A stretch of 64,000 bases of DNA from Olivibacter sitiensis DSM 17696 (GTDB lineage: Bacteria > Bacteroidota > Bacteroidia > Sphingobacteriales > Sphingobacteriaceae): assembly GCF_000427965.1 (NCBI RefSeq), contig NZ_ATZA01000007.1, positions 62,001-126,000 on the forward strand, given 5' to 3'. Below the pieces are notes generated by a model. It had not been told where the DNA came from and made no database searches. It was given only the letters and a program-made list of their open reading frames with translations. A program made the position numbers and the translations under genes. Positions 15,531-26,200 of the stretch are shown here, piece by piece (the first letter of the stretch is position 1; the number at the start of each line of letters is the position of its first letter).

Positions 15531-18008
15531 ATGAGCACAAAAACATATCATATAGCGCAAATAGCAGAATTATTGGGTTGCCCAAAAGCTCCTTATTTTC
15601 AGCAAGACAGCTCCATATCATGGTTAGGTTACGACAGCCGGAAAATAGGCGATGCAAAAGCTACCCTGTTCTTTGCCTTGCAAGGACGAAGGAACGGCCA
15701 TGACTATCTAGCAGAAGCCTATAAAAAGGGAGTTCGCCACTTTGTCGTCAGCGAGGACAGGCCCTATGGTGACCTGTTTCCTGAGGCCAACTTCCTCTTA
15801 GTCCCAGACACCTTGATGGCACTACAGAAATTGGCGGCATACCACCGCTCCCAGTTTCACTATCCAGTAGTGGCTATTACGGGCAGTAACGGGAAAACGG
15901 TGGTGAAGGAATGGTTGTATGAACTACTCTCACCAGATTACTCCATCGTACGTAGTCCCAAAAGTTACAATTCGCAGCTTGGCGTTGCCCTATCGCTTTG
16001 GGCAATGAACGAGTCCGCTAATTTGGCCATCATAGAAGCGGGCATTAGCCAAGCAGGCGAAATGCAGGCCTTACAAACCATGATAAAGCCTAGCATTGGT
16101 ATACTAACCAATATAGGCACTGCCCACGATGCGGGCTTTGACAGCGTAGAACAAAAAGTGCAGGAAAAGCTCTCGCTTTTCACAAACGTATCTACACTGA
16201 TTTATAGTCCCAAATACCTGCACGGGCAACAAATCTCGCAACAAGCAGAAAAAAGCTGCAGCTGGGGCGAACAGGGATCGGAAGACCTCGCCATCATAAA
16301 CTATGCGCAGACGACCAACGGATATACGACCATCAAGGCCAGATATAATGGAAAGGAGATTTCCATAACGGCGCCTTTTACGGATGCCGCCTCATTGGAG
16401 AACGTGGTTTGTTGCTGGGCCACCCTACTGGCCTTGGGCTATGATCACCGCACCATTGCCCAAAGGGTTGCCTCCCTCTCGGCCATCAGTATGCGGCTGG
16501 AACTGAAGAACGGCATCAATAGCTGCTCCATCATAGACGACTCGTATAGCAACGATATTTCTTCACTGGAGATAGCACTGGATTTCCTAAGCCAGCAACA
16601 GCAGCACCAGGCTAAGGTGCTTATCCTTTCCGACATGCCCATACAGGGCATGGAAGATGTCCTGACCTACCAAAGGGTTGCAGAACTGGTCAACAGGCAA
16701 CGGCTCTCCCTATTCGTCGGCATAGGCGAACAGCTCAGCCGCTATCGTCATCTATTTGCGGGCAAGACGGCATTTTACCCATCTACCGCCTCATTTTTGG
16801 CTTCGGGTCTTTCCTTTCAGCATAGCACTATTCTCCTGAAAGGTGCCCGCTCCTACTCGTTTGAACGAATTAGCAAAACACTGTCGGCACAAATGCACGA
16901 TACCGTCTTGGAAATAAACCTAAATGCCTTGGAAAACAACCTAAACCAATATAGGATGATATTGCCAGAAGGAGTGAAACTGATGGCCATGGTAAAGGCA
17001 TTTTCTTATGGTAGTGGCAGTTTCGAGATCGCCAACGTGTTGCAGTTCAACAAAGTTGACTACCTTACGGTAGCCTATGCCGACGAAGGCATTGCCCTTC
17101 GTCGGGCAGGTATCACACTCCCCATCATGGTCATGAATGCCGGCATACAAAATATGGAAATGCTTCTGCGCTACGATCTGGAACCAGAGATTTATAACCT
17201 ACATGAATTACAGGCATTATCACGAGCCATTATAGCGTCCAATGTAGAGGGAGTATCCCATGCGGTCCATATAAAGTTGGATACGGGCATGCATCGTTTG
17301 GGCTTCATGGAAGACGAACTGGAGGCACTAATCAAATTATTGCACCAAATGCCACACGTTAAGGTAAAAAGTGTATTTTCGCATTTGGTAGCCAGCGGTG
17401 ATTCATCCCAAGACGACTATACTAGGAAACAGATTGCCCTCTTTAAGGACATGGCCTCTCGGATAAAAGCATCTCTACCCTATGAAATATGGATGCATAT
17501 TGCCAATACATCGGCCATCAGTCGTTTTCCGGAGGCCAATTTTGACATGGTAAGATTAGGCATAGGGCTGTATGGTGTGTCGGCAGATGAGACACAGCCG
17601 ATAGCCTTGAGCACGGTGGCAACACTCAAAACCAAGATCACACAGATCAAACATATTCCCGCAGGAGATACCATAGGTTATAATAGGCACGGTAGACTTA
17701 AAGGAAACGGTTCTGGGATGACTGCCACGGTGAAGATCGGCTATGCCGATGGCTATAACAGACGTTTGGGCAATGGTCACTGCTATATGCTCATAGGGGG
17801 ACAAGCCGCCTATACCGTAGGCGACATATGTATGGACATGTGCATGCTGGACATTACCGGACTGCCAAATATCAGTGAGGGCGATGAGGTTATTATCATG
17901 GGCGAAAAACCCCATGTGAACGAACTGGCCAAGGCCATTGGCACTATCCCTTACGAGGTGCTGACGGGCATATCTCCCAGGGTGAAGCGGGTATATTACT
18001 ACGAATGA
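15531..18008 (+). CDS. murF-alr: Bifunctional MurF-alanine racemase fusion
   Basis: An 825-residue fusion. Residues 1-450 are MurF, which adds D-Ala-D-Ala to the UDP-MurNAc tripeptide: ATP loop ITGSNGKT with Lys122, then KSYNSQLGVALSLW and IIEAGISQAGEM. Residues about 458-825 are a PLP-dependent alanine racemase: Lys489 in MAMVKAFSYGSG forms the Schiff base, Tyr717 in IGYNRHGR is in the place of the second catalytic base, and KIGYADGYNRRLGNG follows. So one protein makes D-Ala and uses the dipeptide it leads to. The fusion is common in Bacteroidota. The MurF catalytic set has diverged in places, so MurF activity is likely but not certain. It is divergent from recX across a 60-base gap. Confidence 0.95.
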   Translation: MSTKTYHIAQIAELLGCPKAPYFQQDSSISWLGYDSRKIGDAKATLFFALQGRRNGHDYLAEAYKKGVRHFVVSEDRPYGDLFPEANFLLVPDTLMALQKLAAYHRSQFHYPVVAITGSNGKTVVKEWLYELLSPDYSIVRSPKSYNSQLGVALSLWAMNESANLAIIEAGISQAGEMQALQTMIKPSIGILTNIGTAHDAGFDSVEQKVQEKLSLFTNVSTLIYSPKYLHGQQISQQAEKSCSWGEQGSEDLAIINYAQTTNGYTTIKARYNGKEISITAPFTDAASLENVVCCWATLLALGYDHRTIAQRVASLSAISMRLELKNGINSCSIIDDSYSNDISSLEIALDFLSQQQQHQAKVLILSDMPIQGMEDVLTYQRVAELVNRQRLSLFVGIGEQLSRYRHLFAGKTAFYPSTASFLASGLSFQHSTILLKGARSYSFERISKTLSAQMHDTVLEINLNALENNLNQYRMILPEGVKLMAMVKAFSYGSGSFEIANVLQFNKVDYLTVAYADEGIALRRAGITLPIMVMNAGIQNMEMLLRYDLEPEIYNLHELQALSRAIIASNVEGVSHAVHIKLDTGMHRLGFMEDELEALIKLLHQMPHVKVKSVFSHLVASGDSSQDDYTRKQIALFKDMASRIKASLPYEIWMHIANTSAISRFPEANFDMVRLGIGLYGVSADETQPIALSTVATLKTKITQIKHIPAGDTIGYNRHGRLKGNGSGMTATVKIGYADGYNRRLGNGHCYMLIGGQAAYTVGDICMDMCMLDITGLPNISEGDEVIIMGEKPHVNELAKAIGTIPYEVLTGISPRVKRVYYYE

Positions 18009-18115
18009 GCTTGAACATATAGATAGAGCTGCTTTTTTATTCCGATAGGTATTGGCACCTCACTACGTTCAGCTATTTTGATTTTTTGTTTTTTTTACTT
18101 TTTACTTAACGCCAT

Positions 18116-18748
18116 ATGTGGACAAAAAACAGAGCGATTAAAGTCCTTTTTTACTATCTCATAAAAGGTGTGCTGGTGCTTGTTCCTATCGCTGGCGCCT
18201 TATTCCTGATATTTTGGATTGTAGCTACTATTGACTCGGTACTCAATCTAAGTTGGCTCATTCGCGATGAAATGGGCAGGCCGTTGTACATACCAGGCCT
18301 AGGTATTATCGCCATGCTGGTCATACTCATATCGGCTGGCTGGGTGTTCACCAATTTTGTCACCGAGCCTATCTTGGAGTGGTTCCAAAAGCAGATGAAC
18401 AAGATTCCCCTATTCAACACACTATATTCTTCCATCAAGGATTTTACCGAGGCATTTGTGGGCGATGAAAAAAAATTCAACGATCCTGTTCTGGTGGAAA
18501 TCAATGAAACGGGACTGAAGAAGATCGGTTTTCTCACCCAAAGCGATCTGCACAAGATCGATCTGCCTGATGAAGTGATTGTCTATTTCCCCTATTCATA
18601 TTCCTTTGCTGGCCAGGTATGCGTGGTGAAGGCCAGTAAAGTCACAAAACTGAACATGAACGCTACGGATGCCATGAAACTGGTAGTGTCTGGAGGAGTG
18701 AGCGGGTTGGAAGGGCATGCCTCACAGCCCAGCATAAGCGAAAAGTAA
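18116..18748 (+). CDS. DUF502 integral membrane protein
   Basis: A 210-residue protein with two N-terminal membrane helices (VLFYYLIKGVLVLVPIAGALF and a second at about 60-80) and a soluble C-terminal domain. IPGLGIIAMLVILISAGW, NKIPLFNTLYSSIKDF and the segment VIVYFPYSYSFAG are the conserved blocks of DUF502. Its function is unknown; relatives occur in plants as membrane-trafficking partners. The ATG at 18116 gives the usual family length. It lies 107 bases after murF-alr and is followed by a strong terminator. Confidence 0.88.
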   Translation: MWTKNRAIKVLFYYLIKGVLVLVPIAGALFLIFWIVATIDSVLNLSWLIRDEMGRPLYIPGLGIIAMLVILISAGWVFTNFVTEPILEWFQKQMNKIPLFNTLYSSIKDFTEAFVGDEKKFNDPVLVEINETGLKKIGFLTQSDLHKIDLPDEVIVYFPYSYSFAGQVCVVKASKVTKLNMNATDAMKLVVSGGVSGLEGHASQPSISEK

Positions 18749-18800
18749 ATACTGTTGCCTAATGCCATAGTTAGAAAACCACATTTACATTTTTTATTTA

Positions 18801-18838
18801 TTTAAAGAGACTCTATCTTTCGGCAGAGTCTCTTTAAA
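18801..18838 (+). terminator. Strong hairpin terminator after the DUF502 gene
   Basis: A perfect 14-bp stem TTTAAAGAGACTCT / AGAGTCTCTTTAAA with a 10-base loop. It lies between two convergent genes and is symmetrical enough to act in both directions. Confidence 0.85.
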
Positions 18839-18907
18839 TTTGGTTCTCAGATTTTTGTTAACGTCGTGGTGCCTACTTTGCTCCGCTTGCAATACCAACG
18901 TTCAACA

Positions 18908-19882
18908 TTAATTGGATACCGTTCTCACTTTATACAGTTTAACAGACGGGATATGCAATTTAATCTTTGGATTTTCACCATAAATATTAAATGTCCACCA
19001 ACTTTCTTCTGCAATCGTAAACACCAGATTATCGCTGTTTCGATCGTAATTTGCTGATTTCACATTGACATGCGTTGCCAGCGGCACAAAAGGCTCAAAA
19101 AGTTCCTTCTCGGTATCAAAGACCCACACACCATGGTGCGTAGACACAAGAAAATGCTCCTTATCAACTTTACTCAGATCATGTCCTCCTTCGTCTGGCA
19201 ATTTGTAGGATTTAACAAGATGCAACTTCGGTTCTGAAGAAGACCAATTTGCCAATTCATAAATTCGCAACTCGTCAAAACCAAGTGCCAGCAACTGTTT
19301 GCTAGCATCATCCCAAACAATTCCATGTCCCGAGTACAAGCTGTCTTTATAGATCACTTGTTCGTTTTTCCCAATATCGTAAATTTCCAAGCTATTGCCA
19401 GATACATGCGTTGAATTGGCAACTCCTATCCGATTATTGGGCAGCAGGTCTGCTGAATGAGCCATAGGTGTTTTGGCATAAAAGAGAACTTTCTTAGATG
19501 CTATATCTAGCAATATCGTAGCACCACCAGATGACGTAATTAATAGTTTCGTATGATGATCTACGGGTTTACATTCGTCCAGGGTAGCCAGTAGCCCTTG
19601 ATAGCTTGCCGGGAGCTCCTCTTTGGCCTCACTTGCGCGCCATTTCCATTTATATTTTACTTCGCCCTTCTTTGCTGCATCCCCGTTAAGGACAAACACC
19701 TGATCATCGCCACATACAACGAGGTCGCCAGTACTCAATACAAAATCGCGATGCTCGGCAATTCCGAGCCCGATGGGATTATTGGCTTGAACGGTATTTT
19801 TATTTTGACCTACTGTAAAAAAGTAATTCAAAAACAGATTAGCGAAAAGGGCTAAAAAGAATATTTTTTTCATTTTCATCAC
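18908..19882 (-). CDS. DUF6528-like secreted beta-propeller protein
   Basis: A 324-residue protein with a cleavable-looking signal peptide (MKKIFFLALFANLFLNYFF). The mature part consists of repeated beta-sheet units: LVVCGDDQVFVLNGDAA, WKWRASEAKEELPASYQ, LDECKPVDHH, LLITSSGGATILL, and KVLFYAKTPMAHSADLLP, the hallmarks of DUF6528. The Asp-Glu-Cys-Lys and His-Ser clusters are conserved positions of the family, which suggests a shared ligand site. Some relatives accompany carbohydrate-use genes, but none is adjacent here. Function unknown. Starts at the first or fourth codon are both possible. Confidence 0.75.
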   Translation of the reverse strand: MMKMKKIFFLALFANLFLNYFFTVGQNKNTVQANNPIGLGIAEHRDFVLSTGDLVVCGDDQVFVLNGDAAKKGEVKYKWKWRASEAKEELPASYQGLLATLDECKPVDHHTKLLITSSGGATILLDIASKKVLFYAKTPMAHSADLLPNNRIGVANSTHVSGNSLEIYDIGKNEQVIYKDSLYSGHGIVWDDASKQLLALGFDELRIYELANWSSSEPKLHLVKSYKLPDEGGHDLSKVDKEHFLVSTHHGVWVFDTEKELFEPFVPLATHVNVKSANYDRNSDNLVFTIAEESWWTFNIYGENPKIKLHIPSVKLYKVRTVSN

Positions 19883-20101
19883 TACTAGTTGAACAAATAT
19901 CTCAAAAACCTTACACCCAAAAGATATTAAGGTAAACTTGGGTGAGCGGGATTAAAATCACCAATTCGGATTATATCCATATGGCTTGAGTGCCCTTAAT
20001 TCTATAGCGGCTCAAGTTCATTTTTACTCGCACCCCATGGTTCTTGGCACTGCAAATTGGGCCATGCTATTGCAAGGTGCTGGCTTTGGCTTGCTCCGTA
20101 T

Positions 20102-21913
20102 TTAAAATTGTCTCAACCACCTATTGCGTACCAGAAGTTGTTTGGGATTAAGCTGATCTTTTTCTACCAATTGGAATGCCTTGGCTGTACTTGGCTTCAT
20201 CTTTATGTTGAGTTCTTGAACGATGCCATCACGGCTTAATAGCACTTTCCACTCATCTCCCACGCTGGCCGCTGCCGTGACACGTGCCAATTCTCGGCCG
20301 GCCACATCCAACCGATAGCCGTTTATCGCTATCAGTTCATCGTTCACATTGATGCCTCCATCCCAAGCGGTACTGGCGCGACTCACGGAAGATACAATTA
20401 TTTCCCCATCGACTATCTTTGTCCTAATCCCCAAGTCTGCAGTGACTTTTCCTTCGTTGAGATCTATCAATTCCAGTCCTGCATAAGCTAAGTAGCTATT
20501 ATAGTCTGGACTACTCGCCGTATTGACTAAGTCGTAAATATCATCCAAAGATATACCGCCTACTTTTTCGGCCAATGTCTTGAATTCCTCGTCATTATAA
20601 CCGCGACCTTCTCTTTTATAAAACTCGCGGTAAGCGGCATGCATCACCTCGTCCAAGCCAATGGCGCCATTGTTCTCATGCAACAATTTCAGGTCGATAA
20701 GCAAGGCCATAAGCGCCCCTTTATTGTAGTAGGAAACGCCCGTATTGACTGAATTTTCGTCCTGTCGATAATACTTGATCCACGCATCAAAACTTGCTTC
20801 GCCCAATGGCTGTACGTGATTACCAGCCCTGTTTTCCACCGCCTGTATATCACCCAATATATCCTGAAAGTACTGTTCCTGACTGCTAAAACCAGCCCTA
20901 TGTACCAATAGGTTGTCGTAATAGGCGGTAAAGCCCTCTCCTATCCACAAATTGGTTGTATAATTTTCGGCACTGTAGTCAAATGGTCCCAAGGCAGCGG
21001 GTCGTAGGCGCTTAATATTCCATAGGTGGAAATATTCATGAGCTACCAAGCCAAGAAAACCCTTGTAGCCATTTTCCGTTTCGTAGGCAAAGCGCGATGC
21101 TCCCAATACGGTAGAGTTGAGATGTTCGAGACCACCGCCCCCATTGGCATAATGGTGCACAATGAACACATAGCGCTTATTGGGGTTTTCGTCGAATATT
21201 TGGGTGGCTCCTTCAACGATTTTAGCCATATCCTTCTGCAATCGCATTTTGTCGTAATTGCCTCCACCTACCATGGCTACCTCGTGGTGCACGCCCGCAG
21301 CATCGAACGTAAACACATCCTGATTGCCAATTTCTATGGGTGAATCGAAGAGAATATCAAAATTTTCGGCATAATAGGCATCAGTTTTTCCCGAAACCAG
21401 TTCTAGCCCGGTGGAGACTTTCTTCCAGCCAGCAAAAGGGATGACTTTAACCTCGCTAGGTCTATCAATCATGTCATCTACGAACATGAAGACGCCTGTG
21501 GGGGAGATGAATGCGTGTGAGGCATCTACAAAACTAGTCCGCACGGACACTTCAAAAGCATAGACCCGATAGGTGACAGTGATGTTTTCTTCCCCACCGG
21601 CAATTACCTGCCACTTGTTCTTGGCCGTCTTGGTCGTTTTGAGGGATTGACCGGCACTTCCAAAGGCTTCGAAGGCCTCCACATTTTTGGAGAACTCTCG
21701 TATAAGGTAAGATCCGGGCGCCCATACGGGCATAGTAAGTTCTACCGATTCCTTCTTCACGCCTGGAATGGTCATTCTCACATCTATGTAATGTGCCTGC
21801 GGCTCGGAAAAAGACAACTCAAAATAAACTGGTGAGGCGTTATGAAGCTGTGCCATTGCGGTAATAGAGGTTACTAAAAAGAAAGTCAAAAATTGAAAAA
21901 CACATTTAAGCAT
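20102..21913 (-). CDS. M61-family glycyl aminopeptidase-like metallopeptidase
   Basis: A 603-residue exported peptidase. After the signal peptide (ending about AMAQ) comes an N-terminal beta domain (VWAPGSYLIREFSKNV, a classic M61 block). The zinc motif HEYFH is in LVAHEYFHLWNIKRLRP (about residues 288-292) and the third ligand Glu in LWIGEGFTAYYDNL. A C-terminal PDZ domain contains WDGGINVNDELIAING. The family removes N-terminal residues such as Gly or Ala from peptides in the periplasm. The ATG at 21913 is preferred over a TTG at 21934. A -7 box TATTTTTG (minus, 21932-21939) overlaps that upstream TTG. It is divergent from the efflux operon. Confidence 0.92.
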   Translation of the reverse strand: MLKCVFQFLTFFLVTSITAMAQLHNASPVYFELSFSEPQAHYIDVRMTIPGVKKESVELTMPVWAPGSYLIREFSKNVEAFEAFGSAGQSLKTTKTAKNKWQVIAGGEENITVTYRVYAFEVSVRTSFVDASHAFISPTGVFMFVDDMIDRPSEVKVIPFAGWKKVSTGLELVSGKTDAYYAENFDILFDSPIEIGNQDVFTFDAAGVHHEVAMVGGGNYDKMRLQKDMAKIVEGATQIFDENPNKRYVFIVHHYANGGGGLEHLNSTVLGASRFAYETENGYKGFLGLVAHEYFHLWNIKRLRPAALGPFDYSAENYTTNLWIGEGFTAYYDNLLVHRAGFSSQEQYFQDILGDIQAVENRAGNHVQPLGEASFDAWIKYYRQDENSVNTGVSYYNKGALMALLIDLKLLHENNGAIGLDEVMHAAYREFYKREGRGYNDEEFKTLAEKVGGISLDDIYDLVNTASSPDYNSYLAYAGLELIDLNEGKVTADLGIRTKIVDGEIIVSSVSRASTAWDGGINVNDELIAINGYRLDVAGRELARVTAAASVGDEWKVLLSRDGIVQELNIKMKPSTAKAFQLVEKDQLNPKQLLVRNRWLRQF

Positions 21914-22060
21914 ATTCAAGTCGTTTTTCAGCAAAAATATAACAATGGCACGAAAACATCACATCAAACTAGCATATTCCATAAAAAAAAGAGTGCATCA
22001 ATATTGTTGCATTGTTCTTCTAATTTTATATTTATCTTTATGCTTCCGATAGAAAAGCCG

Positions 22061-22068
22061 TATTTTTG
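22061..22068 (+). promoter_or_regulatory. -7 box of the RND efflux operon
   Basis: TATTTTTG fits TAnnTTTG. TTTA at 22037-22040 with a 20-base gap could serve as a weak -33 element. It lies 85 bases before the adaptor start, leaving room for a leader or operator. No repressor gene is adjacent. Confidence 0.5.
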
Positions 22069-22152
22069 TGTAACATCGGTTATTCGATTTTATAAAAATC
22101 TAAATAAAAAATCGGCCTTTTCTGACATTGGATAGATACTATTAAACAGTTC

Positions 22153-23214
22153 ATGAAAAAAAAATACATATATCTTGGCATAGGCATCATTGTCATTGCT
22201 TTCTTGGCTTATCGTTTTAGTTCTTCTATCAATGAAAAAAAAGATGCTCCTACGGAGAATAGGAGCGCCAGCTCGCTGCAGGTGAGTGGTGTCGTGGCCA
22301 AATCCAGCAGGTTTTCCAATGAACTGACCGTATCCGGTAGCATAGAGGCCAATGAACAGGTGCAGCTACGCAGTGAGGTTTCCGGCATCATCAGGCAACT
22401 GTACTTCCAAGAGGGCACCTACGTACAAGAAGGCCAGGTGCTGTTCACCATTGATGATACCGAATTGCAGGCACAGCTGATACAGCGACGCACCGAAGAA
22501 AAACTGGCCGAAGACAACTCGCAACGTGCTACCCTGTTGTTTGAAAAGGAAGCCATCAGCAGTCAGGAAAAAGACGTGGCCCTTGCCGACCTGGAGTCTG
22601 CCAAGGCCCAGACGCAGCTCATCAAGGCGCAAATCGCTAAGACAAAAATTACCGCGCCGTTCAGTGGCAAGATTGGCTTGCGATCGGTTTCCAAAGGCGA
22701 GTATCTTACGCCCACTACAGTGGTGGCCACCCTGATGAATACCAACCCAGTGAAGATACTTTTTTCCGTGCCGGAAAAATACTCGTCGCAGGTCAAGATA
22801 GGCCATCCATTGAGCTTCACTACGAGCAGCTCGCAGCAGAAATTTGACGCCAAGATATATGCGATTGAACCGGGTATAGATGCAGAGACACGTACAGTAC
22901 AGATTAGGGCCATTGCCCAAAACCCGAATGGAGCCTTGATGCCCGGAGCTTTTGCCCGCGTACAATTGCCCATCAACATGGTAGAAAATGCCATTTTGGT
23001 ACCTACGGAAGCTATTATCCCCATACAAAATGGGCAGCAGGTATTTGTGGCAAAAAATGGAAAGGCCAAATCTTTGGAAGTACAAACGGCGGGCAGAACG
23101 AGCACAGACGTATTGGTAACAACTGGGGTGGGCGTAGGCGACACGGTGCTTACTTCGGGCATCATGTCGCTAAAAGATGGCAGTCCAATTCAAGTAAAAC
23201 TAACTAGCAATTAA
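22153..23214 (+). CDS. RND efflux periplasmic adaptor (HlyD/MFP family)
   Basis: A 353-residue membrane-fusion protein that links the inner-membrane pump to the outer-membrane channel. One N-terminal membrane anchor (YIYLGIGIIVIAFLAYRF) is followed by the lipoyl-like half (QVQLRSEVSGIIRQLYFQEG, with VQEGQVLFTIDD), a coiled-coil hairpin (about 105-165), the second lipoyl half (ITAPFSGKIGLRSVSKGEYL) and the beta-barrel domain ending in GALMPGAFARVQLP. Length and order are normal. First gene of a three-gene operon, 5 bases from the pump gene. Confidence 0.93.
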   Translation: MKKKYIYLGIGIIVIAFLAYRFSSSINEKKDAPTENRSASSLQVSGVVAKSSRFSNELTVSGSIEANEQVQLRSEVSGIIRQLYFQEGTYVQEGQVLFTIDDTELQAQLIQRRTEEKLAEDNSQRATLLFEKEAISSQEKDVALADLESAKAQTQLIKAQIAKTKITAPFSGKIGLRSVSKGEYLTPTTVVATLMNTNPVKILFSVPEKYSSQVKIGHPLSFTTSSSQQKFDAKIYAIEPGIDAETRTVQIRAIAQNPNGALMPGAFARVQLPINMVENAILVPTEAIIPIQNGQQVFVAKNGKAKSLEVQTAGRTSTDVLVTTGVGVGDTVLTSGIMSLKDGSPIQVKLTSN

Positions 23215-23219
23215 GTGTT

Positions 23220-26200
23220 ATGAGTTTATCCACGCTTAGCATAAAACGTCCCGTACTGACGATAGTCCTCAACCTCATGTTGATACTGTTCGGGATTGTA
23301 GGTTATACTTTCTTGGGTATAAGGGAGTTCCCGTCCATAGACCCACCTATCGTTTCCGTGCGCACCAGCTATGCGGGAGCCAGCCCAGATATCATAGAAT
23401 CACAGATTACCGAGCCTTTGGAGAAATCCATCAACCAGATAGACGGGATCAGAAACATATCTTCATCCAGCAATCAGGGCACCAGCGTCATCAACATTGA
23501 GTTTGTGCTAGGCAAGGACCTAGAGGAAGCCACCAATGATGTGAGAGACAAGGTTTCCCAGGCACAACGCAATCTCCCACAGGATATCGACTCCGCTCCA
23601 GTGGTCTCCAAGGCTGATGCAGACTCTGAACCCATCATCACGCTGACTGTGAGAAGTGACACACGACCTGCGCTAGATCTCAATGATATCGCCGAAAATG
23701 TCATTGCCCAGCGCCTGCAGACCTTACCTGGAGTGAGCACTGTGCAGATAATGGGGCAAAAGCGCTATGCCATGCGCCTGTGGATTGAACCGATGCGACT
23801 TGCAGCCTATGGGCTGACGCCTTTGGATGTGCGAAATGCCCTCAACACGCAGAACGTGGAACTACCATCGGGCAAGATTACCGGAGACAATACCGAACTG
23901 ACAGTAAAAACCGTGGGCAACTTGCTGACGGAAGATGATTTCAATAATATGATCATCAAAACCCAGGGTGATCGCATCATCCGATTCGGCGATGTGGGAA
24001 AGGCCGCACTTGGCCCCGAAAACCTGGAGACCAATCTTCGCGAATCAAGAACCCCTATGGTCGCCCTGGCTATCATTCCACAACCGGGCACCAATTACAT
24101 AGAAATAGCCAACGCCTTTTACGAACGCCTGGAACAAATAAAAAACGAGGTTCCCGAAGACCTCCAGTTGCAAGTTTCGATCGACAATACCTTGTTTATC
24201 AAAAAATCGGTTACCGAAGTAGCTGAAACTATCCTCATTTCCCTGATATTGGTTATTATCATTATTTACCTGTTTTTCAGAAATTGGGGTATCGCTTTCA
24301 GGCCTTTGATTGATATTCCCGTGTCGCTGATAGCTACTTTCTTTATCATGTACCTTTGTGGGTTTTCCATCAACGTGCTCACCTTGCTGGCCATCGTACT
24401 AGCCACCGGCTTGGTAGTGGATGATGGCATCGTGGTAACGGAGAACATCTACAAGAAAGTGGAAGAAGGGATGTCACCCATACAGGCTGCCATCAAAGGT
24501 TCGAACGAAATATTCTTTGCAGTGATTTCCATATCCATCACCCTGGCGGCGGTATTTCTTCCGGTTATGTTCCTGGAAGGATTTGTGGGACGGCTATTCC
24601 GCGAATTTGGCGTGGTCATCGCCTCCGCCGTGCTGATATCGGCTTTTGTGGCCCTCACGCTCACACCTATGCTCAATGCCTATCTGATGCCAAAAAATGG
24701 CATCAAGCATTCGCGATTCTATGAAATCACGGAGCCTTATTTCGAGAAAATGACCACAGGCTATGGGCGCATGCTCGCTGGCTTTCTTAAATACAGTTGG
24801 CTGAGTTTTCCCATCCTCCTTGGCTGCTTTTTCCTAATCGGCTATTTTTGGGTAAACCTCAAAAAAGAAACCGCGCCTTATGAAGACCGCAGCCTTATCA
24901 ACGTGAACGTGACGGCACCAGAAGGCAGCTCGTTCGATTATATGGATCGCTTTATGATGGAGCTGGCAGACATGGTGAACGATTCTATTCCCGAGAAGAA
25001 AATCAATCTGGTCGTCACTTCTCCAGGCTTTGGCGGTACAGGTGCCACCAATAGTGGTCGTATGCGCATCGCGCTGGTACCCCCTGAAGAGCGCGTCAGA
25101 TCGCAAAGCGAGATTGCCGATTTCCTTACCCGCGAGACAAAGAAGTATAACGAAGCACGCGCCTTTGTCACCCAACAGCCCACCATTGCCGTCAATAGAC
25201 GTGGAGGGCTACCCATTCAGTACGTCATTCAAGCTCCCAATTTCGAGAAATTACAGGAAAAGATCCCCGCTTTCATGGAAGAGGCCAACAATGACCCTAC
25301 ATTTTCCGCCGTGGATATCAACCTCAAGTTCAACAGGCCCGAGCTGAACATCAGCATTGACAGGGATAAGGCGCAAAGCATGGGCGTGAGCGTACTCGAC
25401 GTGGCGCAAACCCTGCAGCTTTCGCTCAGTGGCCAGCGTTTTGCCTATTTTATCATGAATGGCAAGCAATACCAGGTCATAGGTCAGTTTGACGATGCCG
25501 ATAGAAGCTCGCCGCTAGACCTGACCTCCATATTCGTACGCAACAACCGCAATCAACTTATCCAGCTAGACAATGTGGTGAGCGTAAGCGAAAGAAGCAG
25601 TCCACCACAGCTATATCACAACAATCGATTCATGTCTGCCACGGTATCCGCCGGCTTAGCGCCAGGCATGAGCATGGGCGATGGCATAGAAGCCATGGAC
25701 CGCATAAGCGAGAAAGTACTGGACGACAGCTTTTCCATCGACCTAGGTGGCGAATCGCGCGATTTCCGCGAAAGCGGTTCCAATACACTCTTTGCTTTTG
25801 GCTTGGCCTTGTTGCTGGTATACCTTATCCTAGCGGCACAGTTTGAAAGTTTTCTGGATCCGTTCATGATCATTCTTACTGTACCCATGGCGGTAGCCGG
25901 TGCCATGCTCTCCCTATGGATCACGGGAGAGACCTGGAATGTGTTCAGCCAGATAGGAACCATCATGCTGATCGGTCTGGTAACAAAAAACGGCATCCTG
26001 ATCGTGGAATTTGCCAACCAACTGAAGGCAGAGGGAAAAAGCAAGGCCGTTGCCATTTTGGAAGCTTCGGAAGCACGGTTAAGGCCCATATTGATGACAA
26101 GTTTGGCCATTGCGCTGGGAGCGCTCCCCATCGCCCTTGCGCTGGGGGCGGCAGCTACCAGCCGTATAGGTATGGGTGTAGTTATCGTGGGTGGAACCAT

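Noticed and set aside
22366-23165. Long minus-strand frames over the efflux adaptor and pump genes
   Set aside because: They overlap a complete RND operon with intact motifs in the plus frame. Their Met/Ser/Thr-rich translations are typical of reverse-strand shadows.
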